17,470 nucleotides of DNA from Palsa-892 sp035555855. Lineage in GTDB: Bacteria; Pseudomonadota; Alphaproteobacteria; Rhizobiales; Xanthobacteraceae. Location of the stretch: contig DATMGD010000035.1 of assembly GCA_035555855.1 (NCBI GenBank), positions 1-17,470 of the forward strand. Direction: 5' to 3'. The notes beneath the pieces were generated by a model. The model was not told where the DNA came from. It saw only the letters and a program-made list of their open reading frames with translations, and searched no databases. The translations under genes were made by a program, and so were the position numbers. The first letter of the stretch is position 1. Every line of letters starts with the position of its first letter. This document shows positions 14,270 through 17,470 of the stretch, one piece after another.

Positions 14270-15013
14270 ATGCTTGAGGTCATCCAGGCTCGCCTCGCGA
14301 AAAATCGCACGGCAACGGGGCCGAAATATCAGGCATTGCGAAATGCCATTCTCGGCGCGATCACCAGCCAGGAATGGAAAGCCGGCATGCGGCTGCCGAC
14401 CGAAGCGGAGCTTTCGAAAGAGCTCCCCTTCAGTCTCGGCACGATCCAGAAGGCCTACGGCCAGCTGGTAAAGGACGGCCTTGTCATCCGCTCACGCGGG
14501 CGCGGCAGTTTCGTCGCGCCCGTCCAGAAACAAATGGCCGAACCGTGGCACTGCCGCTTTCTCGGCGATGACGGCACGGTGCTGCCGGTCTATCCACGGC
14601 TGATCGGCCACAAGCTGCTACGCACCGAAAAGCGGTGGTCGGAGCTGTTCGGCGCGCACGCCAAGATCGTGCGGATCGACCGCGCGATCTCGATCAATCA
14701 CGAATTCGAGGTGTTGAGCCAGTTCTACGCGCTCGACACTATCACCAAGGCCCTTCTCGACCGCCCGCGCAAGAATGTGGAATCGGCCAACTTCAAGATG
14801 ATCCTGCTGCGTGAATTCGGCATGCCGATCTCGCGCATCGTGCAAATGATCGGGCGGCCGGACAGCAAACCGGCTCGTACGCTGCCGTGGCAGCCGCAAC
14901 TCGTGCTTGAAGCCACCGCCTATACGGCAGAGGGTGAAGTCGCCTACTTTCAGGAGATCTTCATTCCGCGGACACAGCGCAAACTCATGTTTGATTCCGA
15001 TCTCGCAATCTGA
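14270..15013 (+). CDS. GntR-family transcriptional regulator, HutC subfamily (UTRA domain)
   Basis: The 247-residue protein starts with a GntR winged helix-turn-helix (about residues 17-85): KYQALRNAILGAI, the GMRLPTEAELSKEL turn, recognition helix SLGTIQKAYGQLVKDGLV and wing SRGRGSFV. A UTRA-type effector domain follows (about 100-240), with IVRIDRAISINHEFEVLSQFYA and EATAYTAEGEVAYFQEIFIPR. The ATG at 14270 has only GAAGC as a poor ribosome site. The gene sits 12 bases after the Bug gene and 15 bases before the tauE-like gene, so all three are probably one transcript. HutC-type regulators are usually repressors released by a pathway metabolite; the palindrome at 13213-13252 is its most likely operator, which would give autoregulation plus control of the sulfatase. 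Confidence 0.92.
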   Translation: MLEVIQARLAKNRTATGPKYQALRNAILGAITSQEWKAGMRLPTEAELSKELPFSLGTIQKAYGQLVKDGLVIRSRGRGSFVAPVQKQMAEPWHCRFLGDDGTVLPVYPRLIGHKLLRTEKRWSELFGAHAKIVRIDRAISINHEFEVLSQFYALDTITKALLDRPRKNVESANFKMILLREFGMPISRIVQMIGRPDSKPARTLPWQPQLVLEATAYTAEGEVAYFQEIFIPRTQRKLMFDSDLAI

Positions 15014-15028
15014 AGCCGAAGCCGGCAA

Positions 15029-15805
15029 ATGCCTCACATCCTGACCGCGCTCCCCGCTCCCGAACTGCTGATCAGCGCAGCGCTTGCGCTATTCGTCGCC
15101 TATGCGATCTTCGGCGTTACCGGCTTCGGCAGCGCGTTGGTCGCCGCGCCCGTGCTCGCGCAGATCATGCCGATCTCGACAATCGTGCCCTTGCTCGCAA
15201 TCCTCGATTTGACAGCGGCGATCACCAACGGCTTCCGCATCGACGCCAAAGCAAACCGCAGCGAGCTCATGTTGCTTTACCCGGCAATGGCAGTCGGCAA
15301 CCTGATCGGTGCGGCACTTTTGTTCTACGTCGCGACACGCTCGCTGATGCTGGCGCTCGGCATCTTCATCATCGCCTATACCGTCTGGAGCTATTTCGCG
15401 CCGCAATCGACGTCACGCATTGCTCGTTTCTGGGCGATTCCAGTCAGCACGATCGGCGGCATCTTCAGCGGCCTGTTCGGCATGGGCGGCGCGATCTATG
15501 CGATGTATATTAGCCGCCGTTTTGACGATCGCGACACAATCCGTGCGACGCAAAGCGCCCTGATCGGGCTTTCGACATTCACGCGCGTCATTATCTTCGC
15601 CATCGCCGGTTCCTATAACGATTGGGAAATTCCGGTCCTTGCGCTTCTGCTTGTGCCGATCATGTTTCTCGGTACTTTCACCGGTCATCATCTCACATTG
15701 AAAATGTCGCGCGAGCGCTTCATGCACTTTCTGTATCTGCTGCTGATCGCCTCAGGTACGGCGTTGATCGTCCGTGCCCTCATCCTTCGCACAGTGGCAG
15801 TTTAA
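15029..15805 (+). CDS. TauE/SafE-family membrane exporter, possible sulfite exporter
   Basis: The 258-residue protein has about eight hydrophobic segments and the two-half design of the TauE/SafE family: GVTGFGSALVAAPVLA (about 29-44) in the first half and GGIFSGLFGMGGAIYAMY (about 143-160) in the second. Some members export sulfite or sulfoacetate, protecting cells that cleave carbon-sulfur bonds. Xsc in this window produces sulfite and no sulfite dehydrogenase is present, so sulfite export is a sensible guess, but the family is broad. The ATG at 15029 lies 15 bases after gntR. Its upstream sequence nearly repeats that before gntR (GAAGC, then AAGCCGGCA). Its stop codon overlaps that of the convergent mocA-like gene, with no terminator between them. 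Confidence 0.88.
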   Translation: MPHILTALPAPELLISAALALFVAYAIFGVTGFGSALVAAPVLAQIMPISTIVPLLAILDLTAAITNGFRIDAKANRSELMLLYPAMAVGNLIGAALLFYVATRSLMLALGIFIIAYTVWSYFAPQSTSRIARFWAIPVSTIGGIFSGLFGMGGAIYAMYISRRFDDRDTIRATQSALIGLSTFTRVIIFAIAGSYNDWEIPVLALLLVPIMFLGTFTGHHLTLKMSRERFMHFLYLLLIASGTALIVRALILRTVAV

Positions 15806-16395
15806 CGCATGTAACGCGCCAATTCTTCTGCAGTATCGATATCGGTCAGCACTGTCTCGTCTGTGGTCGGAAGCTCGACGAGTTTTTGCTCGTAACGCGC
15901 GAATAAGTTGCGCGCACCGATATCGCCTTCAACTGCTTGCAACTCGGCAAACAGCGAACGATGCCACAGCACTGGCTTGCCGCGCCTGCCATTACAACTC
16001 GGCATGACGATTAGCGCTTCGGGGTTCGTCGCCTGCATTTCACTCAGCCCATCAATCAGCTGCGGCGAGATAAAGGGCATATCGCCGAGCATGATTAGCG
16101 CCGCATCCATGTCCGCGGGAACGCTGGCGATTCCTGCGCGCAACGACGTGGAGAGACCCTTCGCATAATCGGGATTATGCACGGTAACAATCTCCAGCCC
16201 ATGCAATACGTCGCGAACAGCGCCCGCATCATGCCCGGTCACGACAATCACACGGTTCGCACTGGAAGCCAATGCAGCCTCGGCGGTGCGGCGAATGATC
16301 GCCGTTCCATCGATTTCGGCGAGGAGCTTGTTCCAGCCGACCATGCGCGTGCCACGACCTGCGGCAAGAACAACCGAGGCAAACGCCCACTTCAC
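15802..16395 (-). CDS. MobA-like nucleotidyltransferase, probable molybdenum cofactor cytidylyltransferase (MocA-like)
   Basis: The 197-residue NTP-transferase fold carries LAAGRGTRM (10-18) with NKLL (22-25), the nucleotide-binding loop in its molybdenum-hydroxylase version, and GDMP (104-107), which holds the metal-binding aspartate. MocA-type enzymes attach CMP to molybdopterin for xanthine- and CO-dehydrogenase-type enzymes; the xdhC neighbours support this over GMP-adding MobA. The start is GTG at 16395, overlapping the TGA of the upstream xdhC gene in a GTGA junction, so translation is coupled. An extended stretch MVGWNKLL has Gly-Trp where relatives often have Gly-x-x. It is the last gene of its operon and its stop overlaps the tauE-like stop. 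Confidence 0.9.
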   Translation of the reverse strand: MKWAFASVVLAAGRGTRMVGWNKLLAEIDGTAIIRRTAEAALASSANRVIVVTGHDAGAVRDVLHGLEIVTVHNPDYAKGLSTSLRAGIASVPADMDAALIMLGDMPFISPQLIDGLSEMQATNPEALIVMPSCNGRRGKPVLWHRSLFAELQAVEGDIGARNLFARYEQKLVELPTTDETVLTDIDTAEELARYMR

Positions 16396-17078
16396 GATTC
16401 GCTCATATTGCGCAGCGTCTCGGTCAACTGCGCCAGGATCGAAATCGAAATTTCCGCCGGCGTCGCGGCTCCAATCGCAAGACCGATCGGTGCCTTGATG
16501 CGCGCGAATATCTCGGCATTCAGCCCCCTCTGCGCAAACCGATCGAGACGTTTGGCATGAGTTTTTCTCGAGCCAAGCGCGCCGACATAAAAGCAGCCAG
16601 CCTGTAACGCAGTTTCGATCGCGGGGTCGTCGATTTTCGGATCGTGCGTGAGCGCAATCAGCGCCGTTCGCCGGTCGAGCCGGACCGTTTCGAATGCCTG
16701 ATCGGGCCAGCTTGTTACGATTGTAGTCTGCGGAAATCGCTCGGGCGTCGCAAATCCGGTTCGCGGATCGATGATCGTGACGTCATAGCCGAGCATTAGC
16801 GCCATCGGCGCGAGCGTCTGGGTGATATGCACCGCACCGATAATCACCATGAGGGTGGCGGGCAGATGCAATTCGACGAAATAATCCGCCGCTCCGCTCT
16901 CGATCCGGGCGCTTTTGCCGAGCGCCATAAGCTCCTTCAACTGGCTGGCCAGCGCGTCGCCTTCGATTTCGCTTTCATGCACTAGGCGCTGCGCGCCGCT
17001 CGCAAGATCGGTGACGACAACGGCCGCGCGCCTTGCGGCACGTTCCTTATTCAACTCGCTCAGTAAATCGAGACGCAT
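16392..17078 (-). CDS. XdhC C-terminal (Rossmann) domain protein, molybdenum-hydroxylase maturation
   Basis: The 228-residue product corresponds to the second half of XdhC, the chaperone that holds sulfurated molybdenum cofactor and inserts it into xanthine-dehydrogenase-family enzymes. The first about 70 residues are a poorly conserved lead-in. The Rossmann part follows: VIIGAVHITQTLAPMALMLGYDVTIIDPR (about 78-106, here GAVH replaces the common GAGH), TALIALTHDPKIDDPAIETAL, YVGALGSRKTHAKR and IKAPIGLAIGAATPAEISISI. The ATG at 17078 lies 9 bases after the xdhC N-domain gene and the stop overlaps the mocA-like start. Full-length XdhC is a single polypeptide in many bacteria; the split form is common in Rhizobiales. 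Confidence 0.92.
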   Translation of the reverse strand: MRLDLLSELNKERAARRAAVVVTDLASGAQRLVHESEIEGDALASQLKELMALGKSARIESGAADYFVELHLPATLMVIIGAVHITQTLAPMALMLGYDVTIIDPRTGFATPERFPQTTIVTSWPDQAFETVRLDRRTALIALTHDPKIDDPAIETALQAGCFYVGALGSRKTHAKRLDRFAQRGLNAEIFARIKAPIGLAIGAATPAEISISILAQLTETLRNMSES

Positions 17079-17087
17079 TTGTAAAAA

Positions 17088-17450
17088 CTAATCGATCTTC
17101 TCGATGTAAATTGAAATTTTTCCACCGCAGGCTAGGCCAATCTGCCAAGCAGATTCATCGGCAACGCCGAAACTGACCAGCGAAGGCCTGCCCGTCCGGA
17201 TCACTTTCCCCGCCTCTATGATGACGGCACCTTCGACACAGCCGCCCGAGATGGAGCCTAGAAAATTATCCTGATCGTCCGCGACGAGATGACTGCCGAC
17301 GGGACGCGGCGAAGAGCCCCAGGTGCCGGCGACAGTTGCGAGCGCGATCTGCCGCCCTTCACGCCGCCATGCCTCGGCCGTCGCGAGCACGTCTTCATTT
17401 TTGGCGTTCAACGATAATACGCCGTCGATGTTCATGCGCTCGACATCCAC
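17088..17450 (-). CDS. XdhC/CoxI N-terminal domain protein, molybdenum-hydroxylase maturation (5' end uncertain)
   Basis: The roughly 120-residue protein is the first half of XdhC/CoxI: EAWRREGRQIALATVAGTWGSSPRPVGS, then FLGSISGGCVEGAVI and the closing GLACGGKISIYIEKID. With its partner at 16392 it would form a complete XdhC. The given start is GTG at 17450; an ATG five codons later (17435) is equally plausible. The frame stays open to the right window edge with no stop, so a start outside cannot be excluded, but the domain itself is complete. Any target enzyme, such as a CO- or xanthine-dehydrogenase-type complex, is expected upstream, beyond the window. Confidence 0.88.
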   Translation of the reverse strand: MDVERMNIDGVLSLNAKNEDVLATAEAWRREGRQIALATVAGTWGSSPRPVGSHLVADDQDNFLGSISGGCVEGAVIIEAGKVIRTGRPSLVSFGVADESAWQIGLACGGKISIYIEKID

Positions 17451-17470
17451 ATCACGTTTTGTCCCGCACA

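Overview
The window looks like a chromosomal segment from a GC-rich alphaproteobacterium, probably Hyphomicrobiales (Bradyrhizobium/Xanthobacteraceae-like). This rests on base composition, several GTG/TTG starts, two Bug/TctC-type binding proteins, split XdhC genes and an alphaproteobacterial-type Xsc. Coding density is very high. No intergenic gap exceeds about 150 bases, and I see no RNA genes, insertion sequences or CRISPR.

Left part (1-3575): a tripartite tricarboxylate transporter operon on the minus strand (tctC-tctB-tctA, with tctA running off the left edge) and a divergent LysR regulator. Their shared control region carries an 8-bp inverted repeat. A bidirectional terminator-like hairpin closes lysR against xsc.

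Centre (3598-11186): what looks like a complete C2-sulfonate (isethionate-type) dissimilation module. It holds xsc (sulfoacetaldehyde acetyltransferase, minus) divergent from iclR1-pta (phosphate acetyltransferase, plus), then an MHS-type MFS transporter and a GMC flavin dehydrogenase (minus, one operon) divergent from a second IclR regulator. Inferred pathway: hydroxysulfonate enters through the MFS protein, the GMC enzyme oxidises it to sulfoacetaldehyde, Xsc plus phosphate gives acetyl phosphate and sulfite, and Pta gives acetyl-CoA. Gene types match the reported isethionate clusters (iseU, iseJ, IclR regulator, xsc, pta), but gene order and strands are scrambled into two divergent units, each with its own IclR protein and its own type of palindromic operator.

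Right-centre (11183-15805): a cytoplasmic sulfatase with all catalytic residues and a small membrane protein (minus) diverge from an orphan TctC/Bug binding protein, a HutC-type GntR regulator and a TauE/SafE-type exporter (plus). Their intergenic region holds a perfect 18-bp-arm palindrome on which two face-to-face promoters can be drawn with overlapping -10 boxes. TauE could export the sulfite made by Xsc, which would link this block to the sulfonate module.

Right edge (15802-17450): xdhC N-domain, xdhC C-domain and mocA-like genes, a tightly packed molybdenum-hydroxylase maturation operon whose enzyme genes presumably lie outside the window. The most interesting items are the sulfonate module with its variant Xsc active site, the paired IclR regulators with tandem operators, and the sulfatase/Bug/GntR/TauE block around its palindromic control element.
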